This document shows positions 1 through 7,865 of a DNA stretch of 64,000 nt, piece after piece. Within the stretch, counting starts at the first letter, position 1; each line of letters begins with the position of its first letter. Below the pieces are notes generated by a model. That model had not been told where the DNA came from. It worked only from the letters and a program-made list of their open reading frames with translations, and did no database searches. Location: positions 1,488,001 to 1,552,000 of the forward strand of contig CAVPIA010000008.1 in NCBI GenBank assembly GCA_963704875.1, given 5' to 3'. This DNA is from CAMYOC01 sp963704875. Its GTDB lineage: Bacteria > Pseudomonadota > Gammaproteobacteria > Steroidobacterales > XN24. The translations under genes were made by a program, and so were the position numbers.

Positions 1-1
1 C

Positions 2-385
2 AATCGCATGCATGTGCTGCGCGACTACACACGTACGGTCACGCTGCCGGTGTTCAAGCGCGAGCTGGCAGAGCTCAAGGCGCATGGCAAGGCGCTGCCG
101 GGCCGGGCGCGCAAGCTGCTGATTCGCCAGCCGGCGCTGTTGGATCAGACCTCCCGCGAACGTCTGCGGGAATTACTGGACTCCAGTCAGTCGCTGAAGA
201 CGGTGCACGAGTTCCGCGAGCGCCTGCGCACGATGTGGGACGGCGCAACGATGATCAGCAACGAACGATTGATCGCCCAGTTGCGGGAATGGTGCCAGCA
301 GGCCGAGGCCAGCGGCGTCCGTGGTCTGCAGGAATTTGCGGCCACCCTGCGCGGATATACCACGTCGCAGAATTCGATGGTCTGA
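2..385 (+). CDS. C-terminal part of a probable fatty acid desaturase (cut by window edge)
   Basis: The reading frame is open to the left edge, so only the last ~127 residues are visible and the start lies outside. The tail contains a block of the type FRERLRTMWD followed by LREWCQQAEASGVRGLQEF. From memory this matches the helical C-terminal extension of DesA-type acyl-lipid or acyl-CoA desaturases of Pseudomonas-like bacteria. The same extension resembles the end of ISL3-type transposases, so a transposase remnant is the main alternative; the absence of the usual ISL3 terminal motif favours desaturase. No catalytic His boxes are visible because the N-terminal part is missing. A bidirectional terminator follows 37 bases downstream. 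Confidence 0.55.
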   Translation, partial: NRMHVLRDYTRTVTLPVFKRELAELKAHGKALPGRARKLLIRQPALLDQTSRERLRELLDSSQSLKTVHEFRERLRTMWDGATMISNERLIAQLREWCQQAEASGVRGLQEFAATLRGYTTSQNSMV

Positions 386-422
386 AAACCATCTGCCTTA
401 GGGCAGCGCTGATTTCGAGCAC

Positions 423-451
423 AAAAAACCCCGCCGATGGCGGGGTTTTTT
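423..451. terminator. Bidirectional intrinsic terminator
   Basis: A perfect 13-bp stem (AAAAAACCCCGCC / GGCGGGGTTTTTT) with a 3-base loop GAT. It has A-tract and T-tract on the two sides, so it can terminate both the rightward desaturase transcript and the leftward rpmB-rpmG transcript. Confidence 0.9.
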
Positions 452-485
452 TGTTCCGGATCCCGGCAGCCTTACGTGATCTTGC

Positions 486-641
486 TTATTTGATCTTGGC
501 TTCCTTGAACATCACGTGCTTGCGCACCTTGGGATCATATTTCATCACTTCCATCTTCTCGGGATGGAGGCGCTTGTTCTTGGTGGTGGTATAGAAGAAA
601 CCGGTACCGGCCGAAGACGTCAATCTGATCTTGTCACGCAT
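486..641 (-). CDS. rpmG: 50S ribosomal protein L33
   Basis: Encodes a 51-residue basic protein starting MRDKIRLTSSAGTGFFYTTT and ending in the typical KHVMFKEAKIK tail, the full length of bacterial L33. The Cys residues of the zinc-binding L33 form are absent, so this is the zinc-independent type. It lies 11 bases downstream of rpmB on the same strand, the standard rpmB-rpmG operon. L33 is a component of the large ribosomal subunit near the E site. The start is unambiguous because a GAGGAGCGG-like ribosome binding sequence precedes the ATG. Confidence 0.95.
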   Translation of the reverse strand: MRDKIRLTSSAGTGFFYTTTKNKRLHPEKMEVMKYDPKVRKHVMFKEAKIK

Positions 642-652
642 GTAACCGCTCC

Positions 653-889
653 TCAGACTTTCTCGCCGCGGGCACGAAGCTCCGCGACTACTTTGTCGAG
701 ACCCAGCTTGTCGATCGTGCGCAGGCCCTTCTGCGAGACGCGCAGGGTCACGTAACGCTTCTCGTCTTCAAGCCAGAAACGATGGGTATGCAGATTGGGC
801 AGGAAGCGGCGGCGGGTCCGATTATTGGCGTGGGAAACGTTGTTCCCGGACATCGGACGCTTGCCTGTGACCTGGCAGACTCTGGACAT
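653..889 (-). CDS. rpmB: 50S ribosomal protein L28
   Basis: A 78-residue protein beginning MSRVCQVTGKRPMSGNNVSH, the conserved N-terminus of L28, followed by the RRRFLPNLH and TLRVSQKGLRTIDK blocks. The frame is open further upstream, but the start at 889 matches the family and has an AGAGGAA Shine-Dalgarno sequence. It is first gene of the rpmB-rpmG operon, transcribed from the extended -10 promoter at 941-969. L28 is part of the large ribosomal subunit. Downstream comes rpmG, then a strong terminator. Confidence 0.96.
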   Translation of the reverse strand: MSRVCQVTGKRPMSGNNVSHANNRTRRRFLPNLHTHRFWLEDEKRYVTLRVSQKGLRTIDKLGLDKVVAELRARGEKV

Positions 890-940
890 CACTGAATTCC
901 TCTGAATTTCGGGGCCGACATGCAGCCCAAAGAGCGCGAC

Positions 941-969
941 TTTATACCAGCCCGGGGCCAATCGCGCAA
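941..969 (-). promoter_or_regulatory. Candidate sigma70 promoter of rpmBG
   Basis: On the minus strand there is TATAAA preceded by TGG, an extended -10 element (941-949), with a weak -35 TTGCGC (964-969) at 17-bp spacing. This predicts a start near 934 and a leader of about 45 bases before rpmB. Confidence 0.55.
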
Positions 970-986
970 GGCCGGCGGGCCTGGAC

Positions 987-1667
987 TCAAGCTGATAACA
1001 GGCCCCGTTCGGCAAACGAAACCGCCTCGCCGTCACCGATCACCAGGTGATCAAGGACCCGGATATCCACTAGCGCCAGCGCGTTCTTGAGGCGTCGGGT
1101 GATGGCTTCATCGGCCTGACTCGGCTCCGCCACGCCGGACGGGTGGTTGTGCGCCAGGATCACCGCAGCGGCGTTGTGCGCCAGTGCCTGGCGGACTACT
1201 TCGCGGGGATAGACGCTGGCGCCGTCAATCGTGCCGCGAAACAATTCTTCCAATCCAATCAGTCGGTTACGATTGTCCAGATAGAGGCAGCAGAAGACTT
1301 CGTAAGGCAGGTCCCGCAGCCGTGCAGCAAGATACTCGCGCACCTCGACGGGGCTGCTGAGCGGGCCCTCCCGCTGCAGTCCTTCGGCCAGCTGGCGCCG
1401 CGACAGCTCGGCGCCAGCCTGCAATTGGGCGAACTTTCCCGGGCCGAGCCCGGAAACGGCGCAGATCTCCTGCTGGGACGCTCTCAGTAGGCCGCGCAAT
1501 CCGCCGAATTCCAGCAGCAGATCGCGGGCCAGCGCCACCGCGGACTTTCCACGGACCCCCGAGCGGAGCACGATCGCCAGCAATTCCGCCTCCGACAGGG
1601 CGCCGGCACCGTCACGAAGCAGTTTCTCCCTTGGCCGCTCACGTTCCGGCCAGCCTCTGATCGCCAT
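987..1667 (-). CDS. radC: RadC family protein (JAB/MPN domain)
   Basis: 226 residues. The N-terminal third (about 1-100) has the helix-hairpin-helix-like UPF0758 region, with VSGLGPGKFAQLQ near 71-83. The C-terminal part is a JAB/MPN metal-binding domain with HNHPSG at 173-178 and the downstream S183 and D186, the JAMM signature. The family was once called a DNA repair protein, but its activity is unsettled. I chose the ATG at 1667 over a TTG two codons upstream because a GGAG sequence sits eight bases before it. It is divergent from coaBC and lies next to rpmB, as in many Gammaproteobacteria. Confidence 0.93.
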   Translation of the reverse strand: MAIRGWPERERPREKLLRDGAGALSEAELLAIVLRSGVRGKSAVALARDLLLEFGGLRGLLRASQQEICAVSGLGPGKFAQLQAGAELSRRQLAEGLQREGPLSSPVEVREYLAARLRDLPYEVFCCLYLDNRNRLIGLEELFRGTIDGASVYPREVVRQALAHNAAAVILAHNHPSGVAEPSQADEAITRRLKNALALVDIRVLDHLVIGDGEAVSFAERGLLSA

Positions 1668-1755
1668 GGCCAAGTCTCCATTCCCTGGACGCCCGGCCTT
1701 ATCAACCGGAGACGCTTAGGATAAGCTCGGATGCCCGAATTTGAGACACGGCAAA

Positions 1756-2964
1756 ATGGCTGAGCTTGACGGAAAACGGGTGCTGCTCGGCGTCTCCGGC
1801 GGCATCGCGGCATACAAAAGCCCGGATCTGGTGCGCCGATTGCGCGAGCGGGGTGCCGAGGTGCAGGTCGTGATGACTGCGGGTGCGACCCGGTTCGTGA
1901 CCCCGATGACGTTCCAGGCGGTCTCCGGACGCGAGGTGCGTGACCACCTGTGGGATGAGGCTGCGGAAGCGGCGATGGGGCACATAGAGCTGGCGCGCTG
2001 GGCCGATCTGATCCTGGTCGCGCCTGCGAGCGCTGACTTTATAGCCCGGCTGGCGGCCGGACTCGCCGATGATCTGCTCGCGACCCTGTGCCTCGCATCC
2101 GAAGCGCCGGTCGCGATCGCGCCGGCGATGAACCGGGTCATGTGGGCGGCGCCGGCGACGCAGCACAATATCGAGCGGCTGTCCGAACGCAAGGTCGCGA
2201 TTCTCGGCCCAGGTGAAGGCGACCAGGCGTGTGGGGAAACCGGCGCCGGACGGATGCTGGAACCCGATGACCTCGCGGCACGGGCAGCTGGATTACTGGC
2301 CACGGGCCAAGGCGCGCTGCGCGGGAAGAAGGTTGTCATCACCGCCGGGCCGACCCGGGAACCGATCGATCCGGTGCGTTACATCACCAATCGCAGCTCC
2401 GGCAAGATGGGCTATGCGCTGGCCAGAGCAGCTTGCGCCGCCGGGGCCCGGGTGACGTTGATCAGCGGTCCGGTCGCTCTGTCGGCGCCAGCCGGAGTCG
2501 AGCGGGTGGATGTAGAGACCGCAGAGCAAATGCTCAACGCGACCCTCGATGCCGTAGCCGACGCCGATATCTTTATCGGTGCGGCCGCGGTTGCCGACTA
2601 TCGCCCGCGCCAGATCGCCGAACACAAGATCAAGAAGCGCGGCGAGGAGATGGAGCTGTCGATGACCCGGGCGCCGGATATCCTCGCCACTGTGGCCGCC
2701 TCGACACCGCGCCCGTTTGTGGTTGGATTCGCCGCCGAAACTCAGAATCTGGAGGCCAACGCGCGCACGAAACTTGAGCAGAAGGGTCTGGACCTGATCG
2801 CCGCCAACCTGGTCGGCCGCGGCGTCGGCTTCGATTGCGATGACAACGCATTATTGGTGCTGTGGGCCGATGGTCAGCAGCAAATGTCGCCCGACACCAA
2901 GATCCGGCTGGCCCGGCAGCTGGTGGATCTTATCGCCGAGCGGCTGGGAAAACATGGGAGTTGA
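1756..2964 (+). CDS. coaBC: Bifunctional phosphopantothenoylcysteine decarboxylase / phosphopantothenate-cysteine ligase
   Basis: 402 residues, the usual length for the fused CoaBC (Dfp). The N-terminal flavoprotein domain carries GVSGGIAAYK (12-21), the catalytic His in GHIELARWAD (H76), the substrate motif PAMN (123-126) and the redox Cys in QACGETGAG (C159). The C-terminal CoaB half has the RYITNRSSGKMG motif. Together they make 4'-phosphopantetheine from phosphopantothenate, cysteine and a nucleotide in coenzyme A synthesis. The frame extends upstream to a TTG, but the ATG at 1756 fits the family N-terminus. dut follows after six bases, so the two form an operon. Confidence 0.96.
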   Translation: MAELDGKRVLLGVSGGIAAYKSPDLVRRLRERGAEVQVVMTAGATRFVTPMTFQAVSGREVRDHLWDEAAEAAMGHIELARWADLILVAPASADFIARLAAGLADDLLATLCLASEAPVAIAPAMNRVMWAAPATQHNIERLSERKVAILGPGEGDQACGETGAGRMLEPDDLAARAAGLLATGQGALRGKKVVITAGPTREPIDPVRYITNRSSGKMGYALARAACAAGARVTLISGPVALSAPAGVERVDVETAEQMLNATLDAVADADIFIGAAAVADYRPRQIAEHKIKKRGEEMELSMTRAPDILATVAASTPRPFVVGFAAETQNLEANARTKLEQKGLDLIAANLVGRGVGFDCDDNALLVLWADGQQQMSPDTKIRLARQLVDLIAERLGKHGS

Positions 2965-2970
2965 AACCGC

Positions 2971-3426
2971 GTGCAGGTAATCAAGCTGAAGATTCTCGAT
3001 CCGCGTCTGGGGGCCGAGTTCCCGCTACCGGAGTACGCGACTGAAGGATCGGCCGGCGTTGATCTTCGCGCCTGCCTGGAGTCGGCGGTGACCATCGCGC
3101 CCGGAGAGACGCTGCTGATTCCGACCGGCATGGCGATCCATATCGACGATCCGTCATTGGCGGCAGTGTTATTGCCGCGATCAGGCCTTGGCCATAAACA
3201 TGGCATTGTGCTGGGTAATCTGGTCGGTCTGATCGATTCCGATTATCAGGGCCAGGTGTTCGTGTCGTGCTGGAACCGTGGCGCTGAAGCCTTCACCGTG
3301 GCGCCTGGCGAACGGATCGCGCAAATGGTGCTGGTGCCGGTGGTCCAGGCCAGATTCGAGGTGGTGGAGGAGTTCGAGAGTTCTGAACGTGGCGCCGGTG
3401 GGTTCGGCCACTCGGGCCGTCACTGA
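2971..3426 (+). CDS. dut: Deoxyuridine 5'-triphosphate nucleotidohydrolase (dUTPase)
   Basis: 151 residues from a GTG start, the normal size of trimeric dUTPase. All five family motifs are present: GSAGVDLRA (26-34), PRSGLG (69-74), GLIDSDYQG (86-94), PGERIAQMV (112-120) and the C-terminal phosphate-binding arm RGAGGFGHSG (140-149). The enzyme hydrolyses dUTP to dUMP, keeps uracil out of DNA and feeds dTMP synthesis. It is six bases downstream of coaBC, the standard gammaproteobacterial pairing. Immediately after its stop codon lies a degenerate 12-bp tandem repeat. Confidence 0.97.
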   Translation: MQVIKLKILDPRLGAEFPLPEYATEGSAGVDLRACLESAVTIAPGETLLIPTGMAIHIDDPSLAAVLLPRSGLGHKHGIVLGNLVGLIDSDYQGQVFVSCWNRGAEAFTVAPGERIAQMVLVPVVQARFEVVEEFESSERGAGGFGHSGRH

Positions 3427-3441
3427 TTCCATCGCGGTTGG

Positions 3442-3501
3442 ATTGGCCGATGCATTGGCCGATCGAATAGCGGATCGAAGAGACGACCGAATAGCCGATG
3501 T
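3442..3501. repeat. Degenerate 12-bp tandem repeat, five units
   Basis: Five consecutive 12-base units occupy the gap between two convergent genes: ATTGGCCGATGC, ATTGGCCGATCG, AATAGCGGATCG, AAGAGACGACCG, AATAGCCGATGT. The first two differ at two positions and the later ones are more diverged. No function is evident. Confidence 0.75.
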
Positions 3502-3507
3502 CAGGGC

Positions 3508-4128
3508 TCAGTCTGTTTCTTCGCTACCAGTCATTTCCGGAGGCGAAGGTGCTTCCGGCGCGATTTCCTCCGCGGGCAAATCCTTCAGCTCGCGGAACCG
3601 GGCAATGTCCTTGGCGAACTTGGTCTGGATCGAGTGCTGTTCTTTCTCGTTTCTGGCCAGGCGTTCCTGATAGACAGAGATCGAGTCGCGGGTCTGCCCG
3701 ATCTCGACCAGCAAATCGTCCGGGGTGCCAATGTTCTCCCCGGTCTCGGGATCCAGCGAGGCTTCGCTGGCCAGCAGCTCCAGTTCTGCCAGGCGCGCGG
3801 TCTGGTTTTGCAGATATCGCTGGGTGACCTCCTGTCGCGCCTGCAATTGGTCCACGCGCCGGTCACGGACTCGCTCGATGTCATCCACCGAAAGATAGGT
3901 CTTCAACAGGATGCGGTCCTGCTCGTCCTGCCGCGCCTTGGCCGCATCTTCGGTTTTCTCGTCGCCTTCGCCTTCGCCCTTGCCAAATACCTGGTCGGCG
4001 TATTCCGGCGGCACACTGTCACCGTAATGGATGTTGCCGTCCTTATCGATCCACCTGAATACCTGCCCGGAGCCGGTGAGCATGATGAGTGCGGTGAGGG
4101 CAAGAACGTTGATAAGAATGCGTTTCAT
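3508..4128 (-). CDS. DUF4124 domain protein, secreted, with coiled-coil tail
   Basis: About 206 residues starting MKRILINVLALTALIM, an N-terminal export signal. Just after it comes VFRWIDKDGNIHYGDSVPP, the hallmark of DUF4124, a short periplasmic domain common in Gammaproteobacteria. The rest is charged and rich in Glu, Gln, Arg and Leu and should form a long coiled coil (about residues 80-180), then an acidic Pro-rich tail. The upstream in-frame extension lacks a signal-like sequence, so I used the ATG at 4128. It sits where slmA lies in Escherichia coli, between dut and pyrE. The function of DUF4124 proteins is not established. Confidence 0.8.
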   Translation of the reverse strand: MKRILINVLALTALIMLTGSGQVFRWIDKDGNIHYGDSVPPEYADQVFGKGEGEGDEKTEDAAKARQDEQDRILLKTYLSVDDIERVRDRRVDQLQARQEVTQRYLQNQTARLAELELLASEASLDPETGENIGTPDDLLVEIGQTRDSISVYQERLARNEKEQHSIQTKFAKDIARFRELKDLPAEEIAPEAPSPPEMTGSEETD

Positions 4129-4180
4129 TTGTCCGGATATACCACATCCCGCGCGCCAGACGCGAGCGGAAGGTCTCATT

Positions 4181-4822
4181 TCAGATGCCGTAACGTTGCC
4201 GATAGTCGCGCACGGCCGGCAGATGCGCCGCCAGTTCCGGCGTCTGCTCCAGATGGCTGATCAGATCATGCAGTCCAACAATACGGATCACCGGAGCACC
4301 GAGGTTTGTCTCCACTTCCTGTACTGCAGACTGTTCACCCTGGCCGCGCTCCTGGCGGTCCAGCGCGATCAGCACGCCTGCCGCCACGGCGTTGTGGCTG
4401 TGGATCAGGTCAGCTGAGGCGCGGATGGCGGTACCTGCGGTGATGACGTCATCGACGATAAGAACCCGGTGCTGGAGCGGGGCGCCGACGATATTGCCGC
4501 CTTCACCATGATCCTTTGCCTCCTTCCGATCGAAGGCAAACGGGACATCGCGAGCATGATCAGCTGCCAGCGATGCTGCAGTCGCGGTGACCAGCGGGAT
4601 GCCTTTGTATGCGGGCCCGAAGAGCATGTCGAATTCCACATCGGAGGCGACCAGAGCCTTGGCGTAAAACTGGCCCAGCCTGAGGATGGCGTCGCCGCTG
4701 TTGAATAATCCGGCGTTAAAGAAGTACGGGCTCAGACGGCCGGACTTGAGTTTGAACTCGCCGAATCGCAACACCCCCCGATCGAGGCAGAAGCGGATGA
4801 ATTCGCGCTGGTAATCTTGCAT
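4181..4822 (-). CDS. pyrE: Orotate phosphoribosyltransferase
   Basis: 213 residues starting MQDYQREFIRFCLDRGVLRF, the family N-terminus. The phosphoribosyl-diphosphate binding motif LIVDDVITAGTA is at 121-132 and the flexible catalytic loop with RKEAKDHGEGG at 99-109. The enzyme joins orotate to PRPP to give OMP in pyrimidine synthesis and acts as a dimer in the cytoplasm. The frame runs 32 codons further upstream, but that stretch does not match the family and crosses the divergent promoter region. It is divergent from the ExoIII-like gene with about 80 bases between starts. Confidence 0.97.
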   Translation of the reverse strand: MQDYQREFIRFCLDRGVLRFGEFKLKSGRLSPYFFNAGLFNSGDAILRLGQFYAKALVASDVEFDMLFGPAYKGIPLVTATAASLAADHARDVPFAFDRKEAKDHGEGGNIVGAPLQHRVLIVDDVITAGTAIRASADLIHSHNAVAAGVLIALDRQERGQGEQSAVQEVETNLGAPVIRIVGLHDLISHLEQTPELAAHLPAVRDYRQRYGI

Positions 4823-4902
4823 CGGAACGCCGTCTCCTGCTCCAGACGCCGCCGGCAGACGGCATTCGGTATGATACACGCACCAGTGTCGCGGACCTCT
4901 CC

Positions 4903-5685
4903 ATGCGTGTTCTTTCACTCAATGCCAATGGCATTCGTTCAGCTGCCCGCAAGGGTTTTTTCGACTGGCTGCCCGGGACCGGCTCAGACATCGTTTGTGT
5001 CCAGGAAACCAAGGCGCAGGAGCACCAGCTGGAACACGGAATGTTCCGTCCTGACGGCTATCATTGCCACTATTTCGACGCGGAAAAGAAGGGTTACAGC
5101 GGGGTCGCTATCTACGCCCGTCGACAGCCGGACAAGATAATTCGGGGGCTCGGGGTCGAAGAATTTGATCGCGAGGGGCGGTATATCGAGGCACGCTTTG
5201 GCAAGCTCTCGGTGGCCTCGATCTATCTGCCGTCGGGGTCCTCCAGCGAGGAGCGGCAACAGGCGAAATTCCGCTTCCTTGATTTTTTTATGCCGTATCT
5301 GCGCAAGCTCCGACGCCGACGCCGGGAGTACATTCTCTGCGGTGACTGGAATATCGCGCACAAGGAAATAGACCTGAAGAACTGGCGCGGGAACCGGAAG
5401 AATTCGGGGTTTCTGCCCGAGGAGCGGGCCTGGATGGACGAGCTGTACGGCAGCGCAGGTTTTGTGGATGCCTTCCGCGAGGTCAATCAGGAGCCAGATC
5501 AATACACCTGGTGGTCGAATCGCGGCCGCGCCTGGGACAAAAACGTCGGCTGGCGGATCGATTATCAGGTAACCACGCCGGGCTTGCGCGAGGTTGTCCG
5601 CGGCTGCGAGATCTACAAGGCTGAGCGCTTCTCCGATCATGCGCCATTGCTTATCGACTACGACATGGACCTGGAGTCCGCCTGA
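4903..5685 (+). CDS. Exodeoxyribonuclease III family protein (Crc-position homologue with intact active site)
   Basis: 260 residues of the endonuclease/exonuclease/phosphatase fold. The ExoIII catalytic set is visible: N7, E35 (QETKAQ), Y108, D148 and N150 (GDWNIAH), D220 and the D245-H246 pair (SDHAPL). The neighbourhood, divergent from pyrE, is that of Pseudomonas crc. Crc shares the fold and many residues, such as LPSG and WWS.RG..., but as I recall has lost the catalytic residues. This protein should therefore be an active AP endonuclease/3' exonuclease rather than a Crc-type translational repressor partner. A candidate -10 TATGAT lies at 4870-4875. The AmpG-like gene starts one base after its stop. 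Confidence 0.9.
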   Translation: MRVLSLNANGIRSAARKGFFDWLPGTGSDIVCVQETKAQEHQLEHGMFRPDGYHCHYFDAEKKGYSGVAIYARRQPDKIIRGLGVEEFDREGRYIEARFGKLSVASIYLPSGSSSEERQQAKFRFLDFFMPYLRKLRRRRREYILCGDWNIAHKEIDLKNWRGNRKNSGFLPEERAWMDELYGSAGFVDAFREVNQEPDQYTWWSNRGRAWDKNVGWRIDYQVTTPGLREVVRGCEIYKAERFSDHAPLLIDYDMDLESA

Positions 5686-5686
5686 G

Positions 5687-7051
5687 ATGAGAGCCACTTT
5701 GCGTGGCTGGTGGCGAGCAGCTGCGGTTTATCGTCACCCGCGGGTGGCCGCCATGTTGTTCCTGGGCTTTTCTGCAGGCCTGCCATTCCTGCTGGTTTTC
5801 TCAACCCTGTCGGCATGGCTGCGCGATCAGGGCGTAGAGCGCAGCACCATCGGTTTCTTTGGCTGGGTCGGGATCATGTTCTCGATCAAAGTGCTGTGGG
5901 CGCCGATTGTGGATCGTCTGCCGTTGCCGCTATTGACCCGTGCGCTGGGCAAGCGACGCAGCTGGATGCTGGTGGCGCAGATCGGCATCGCTGTTGGCGT
6001 TATCGCCATGGCGGCTACCGATCCCGTCGCCGAACTGCCGCGGCTCGCCTTGCTGGCCGTATTCGTGGCTTTCGCGTCCGCCACCCAGGATGTGGCAATC
6101 GACGCGTGGCGGGTTGAAGCTGTTGAGATTGAGCGACAGGGCGCGATGGCTGCCAGTTATATCTTCGGCTACCGCCTGGCCTTGCTGGTGGCGGGCGCCG
6201 GCGCCTTCTATATCGCCGATTTTTCCAGCTGGGCGATGGCCTACCGGATCATGGCCATGCTGATGCTGGTCGGGATCGTAACCACCTTGCTGGTCGCGGA
6301 GCCGGAACACCACATCAGCGCAGCCACCAGGGAGATGGAGCAGCGGATGGCCGACGCCATCGCCCGTTTTGCACATCTGCCAGGCCCGCTGCAACGTGCG
6401 GCGGCTTGGTTTTCCAGCGCGGTCGCCGCGCCGTTTCTGGAGTTCTTCCATCGCAATGGCCGCGCCGCGCTGCTCATCCTGGCGCTGGTCGGTTTGTACA
6501 AGGTGTCGGATCTGATCATGGGCATCATGGCCAATCCGTTCTACATTGATCTTGGTTTTACCAAGAGCGAGATCGCGACGGTCGCCAAGGTGTTTGGCTT
6601 TGGCATGACCATCACCGGTACCGTGGTTGGCGGTGTGCTGGTGGCACGCATCGGTTTGATGCGCTCGCTGCTGACCGGTGCGGTAATGGTGGCGACGACC
6701 AATCTGCTGTTTATGGTGCTGGCGCGCATCGGGCCGGATCTGTGGATGCTTGCGGTGACCATCAGCGCGGACAATCTGAGCGTCGGCGTGTCCAGCGTGG
6801 CTCTGATCGCCTACCTGTCCAGCCTGACCAACCGCGCCTACACCGCAACCCAATACGCACTGTTCAGTTCGCTGATGACCTTGCCAGGTCAGTTTATCGG
6901 TGGGTTCTCGGGCGTCGTAGTCGATGCGCTGGGGTACGCAAATTTCTTTGTCTATGCGGCCAGCGCGGGCATCCCGGCGATCCTGCTGGTGCTCTATCTG
7001 ATGCGCCACCCCTCGCTTGGCACCGAAACCCCGACCACCCCGACCAGGTGA
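5687..7051 (+). CDS. ampG: AmpG-family muropeptide MFS permease
   Basis: 454 residues, strongly hydrophobic, with about 12-14 membrane segments. The N-terminus (HPRVAAMLFLGFSAGLPFLL then STLSAWLRDQG) and the LGKRRSWML loop are typical of AmpG, which imports anhydro-muropeptides from the periplasm for cell-wall recycling and, in some species, beta-lactamase induction. The start at 5687 lies one base after the ExoIII-family stop, so translation is probably coupled; an in-frame upstream extension inside that gene is an artefact. No ampC or ampR is visible in the window, so a role in resistance regulation cannot be inferred. Confidence 0.88.
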   Translation: MRATLRGWWRAAAVYRHPRVAAMLFLGFSAGLPFLLVFSTLSAWLRDQGVERSTIGFFGWVGIMFSIKVLWAPIVDRLPLPLLTRALGKRRSWMLVAQIGIAVGVIAMAATDPVAELPRLALLAVFVAFASATQDVAIDAWRVEAVEIERQGAMAASYIFGYRLALLVAGAGAFYIADFSSWAMAYRIMAMLMLVGIVTTLLVAEPEHHISAATREMEQRMADAIARFAHLPGPLQRAAAWFSSAVAAPFLEFFHRNGRAALLILALVGLYKVSDLIMGIMANPFYIDLGFTKSEIATVAKVFGFGMTITGTVVGGVLVARIGLMRSLLTGAVMVATTNLLFMVLARIGPDLWMLAVTISADNLSVGVSSVALIAYLSSLTNRAYTATQYALFSSLMTLPGQFIGGFSGVVVDALGYANFFVYAASAGIPAILLVLYLMRHPSLGTETPTTPTR

Positions 7052-7068
7052 TGCAGCGGGTCTGGCGT

Positions 7069-7470
7069 CTAATGCAGGGCCTGATCCTGGCCAGGCCGGT
7101 CATGGGCGGGGGCCGCATGATGCAGCACCATCGACCAGCCCAGCGTTGTTTGCCGAAATGCGTTGGTCACGCTGAGTACCGCGCTGGCCTCGCCGGCAAC
7201 TCGCAAATGCTCGGTGCCTACCCTGACCACCAGTTGTTCGCTGACGAATTCCGTTTTTAGCTGGAAACGAATCCTGAAGCTGTCGCCGACCTTGAGGATG
7301 CTGCGCCAGCTGTTTATCACCGGGCCATATCCGTACGCACCGCTGCGACCGGGATGGATGCAGCTGACGCCTGGCGAATCCAGCCACAGACCGGCCATTA
7401 GACTGGCATCACCGTTGCTAAACGCCCGGTAGAATGCAGCCTCAACGGCTATGGCTGACGCGTAATTCAA
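7069..7470 (-). CDS. SnoaL/NTF2-like family protein
   Basis: 133 residues with the cone-shaped NTF2-like pattern: an N-terminal helix (AVEAAFYRAFSNGDASLMAGLW), then the GVSCIHPG loop and several beta-strands ending GWSMVLHHAAP. Proteins with this IHPG loop are usually annotated as DUF4440/SnoaL_3 and are of unknown function. It is cytoplasmic, with no signal. The start is a TTG at 7470; no better codon is available before the divergent Rieske gene 35 bases away. It converges on the ampG stop. Confidence 0.75.
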   Translation of the reverse strand: MNYASAIAVEAAFYRAFSNGDASLMAGLWLDSPGVSCIHPGRSGAYGYGPVINSWRSILKVGDSFRIRFQLKTEFVSEQLVVRVGTEHLRVAGEASAVLSVTNAFRQTTLGWSMVLHHAAPAHDRPGQDQALH

Positions 7471-7505
7471 CGTTGCGTCGGCTGAGTTGCGGAGTGCAGG
7501 GACCG

Positions 7506-7865
7506 ATGGGCAAGAAACAGGATACAGCGATCACAGTATGCGCTATCGATGATCTGCAGATCAGGGACGCGCGTGGTTTTGTCTACCATCGTGATGGTCA
7601 GCCACGCGAAGCTTTCGTGGTCCGGAACGGCAGCCTTCTGGTGGCCTATCGCAATGTGTGCCCCCATGCTGGTAACCCGCTCAACTGGAAACCGCACGCC
7701 TTCCTCACCCGTAACAAGGATCAGATCATGTGCTCGGTGCATGGTGCGGTGTTTGAGATCGAAACCGGTCTGTGCACCGGCGGGGCCTGCCCGGGCCGCA
7801 GGCTGAGCGCTCTCCGGGTCGAGAACGTGGGCGGGCTGGTCATGGTCTACCCGACGGAAGACTAG
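7506..7865 (+). CDS. Rieske [2Fe-2S] ferredoxin-like protein
   Basis: 119 residues with the two Rieske cluster boxes CPHAGNPLNW and CSVHGAVF, that is CxH and CxxH, which bind a [2Fe-2S] cluster with two Cys and two His. It is a stand-alone small Rieske protein without oxygenase or membrane anchor, so it is likely an electron-transfer ferredoxin, comparable to NirD- or CarAc-like proteins. The partner is not visible. I used the ATG at 7506 (MGKKQD); the frame is open further upstream but runs into the divergent NTF2-like gene. Confidence 0.87.
   Translation: MGKKQDTAITVCAIDDLQIRDARGFVYHRDGQPREAFVVRNGSLLVAYRNVCPHAGNPLNWKPHAFLTRNKDQIMCSVHGAVFEIETGLCTGGACPGRRLSALRVENVGGLVMVYPTED

Noticed and set aside
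5930..7009. 359-codon open frame antisense to the AmpG-like gene
   Set aside because: A long shadow frame in GC-rich coding DNA; composition is His/Arg/Gln-rich and it lies within a well supported membrane protein gene.
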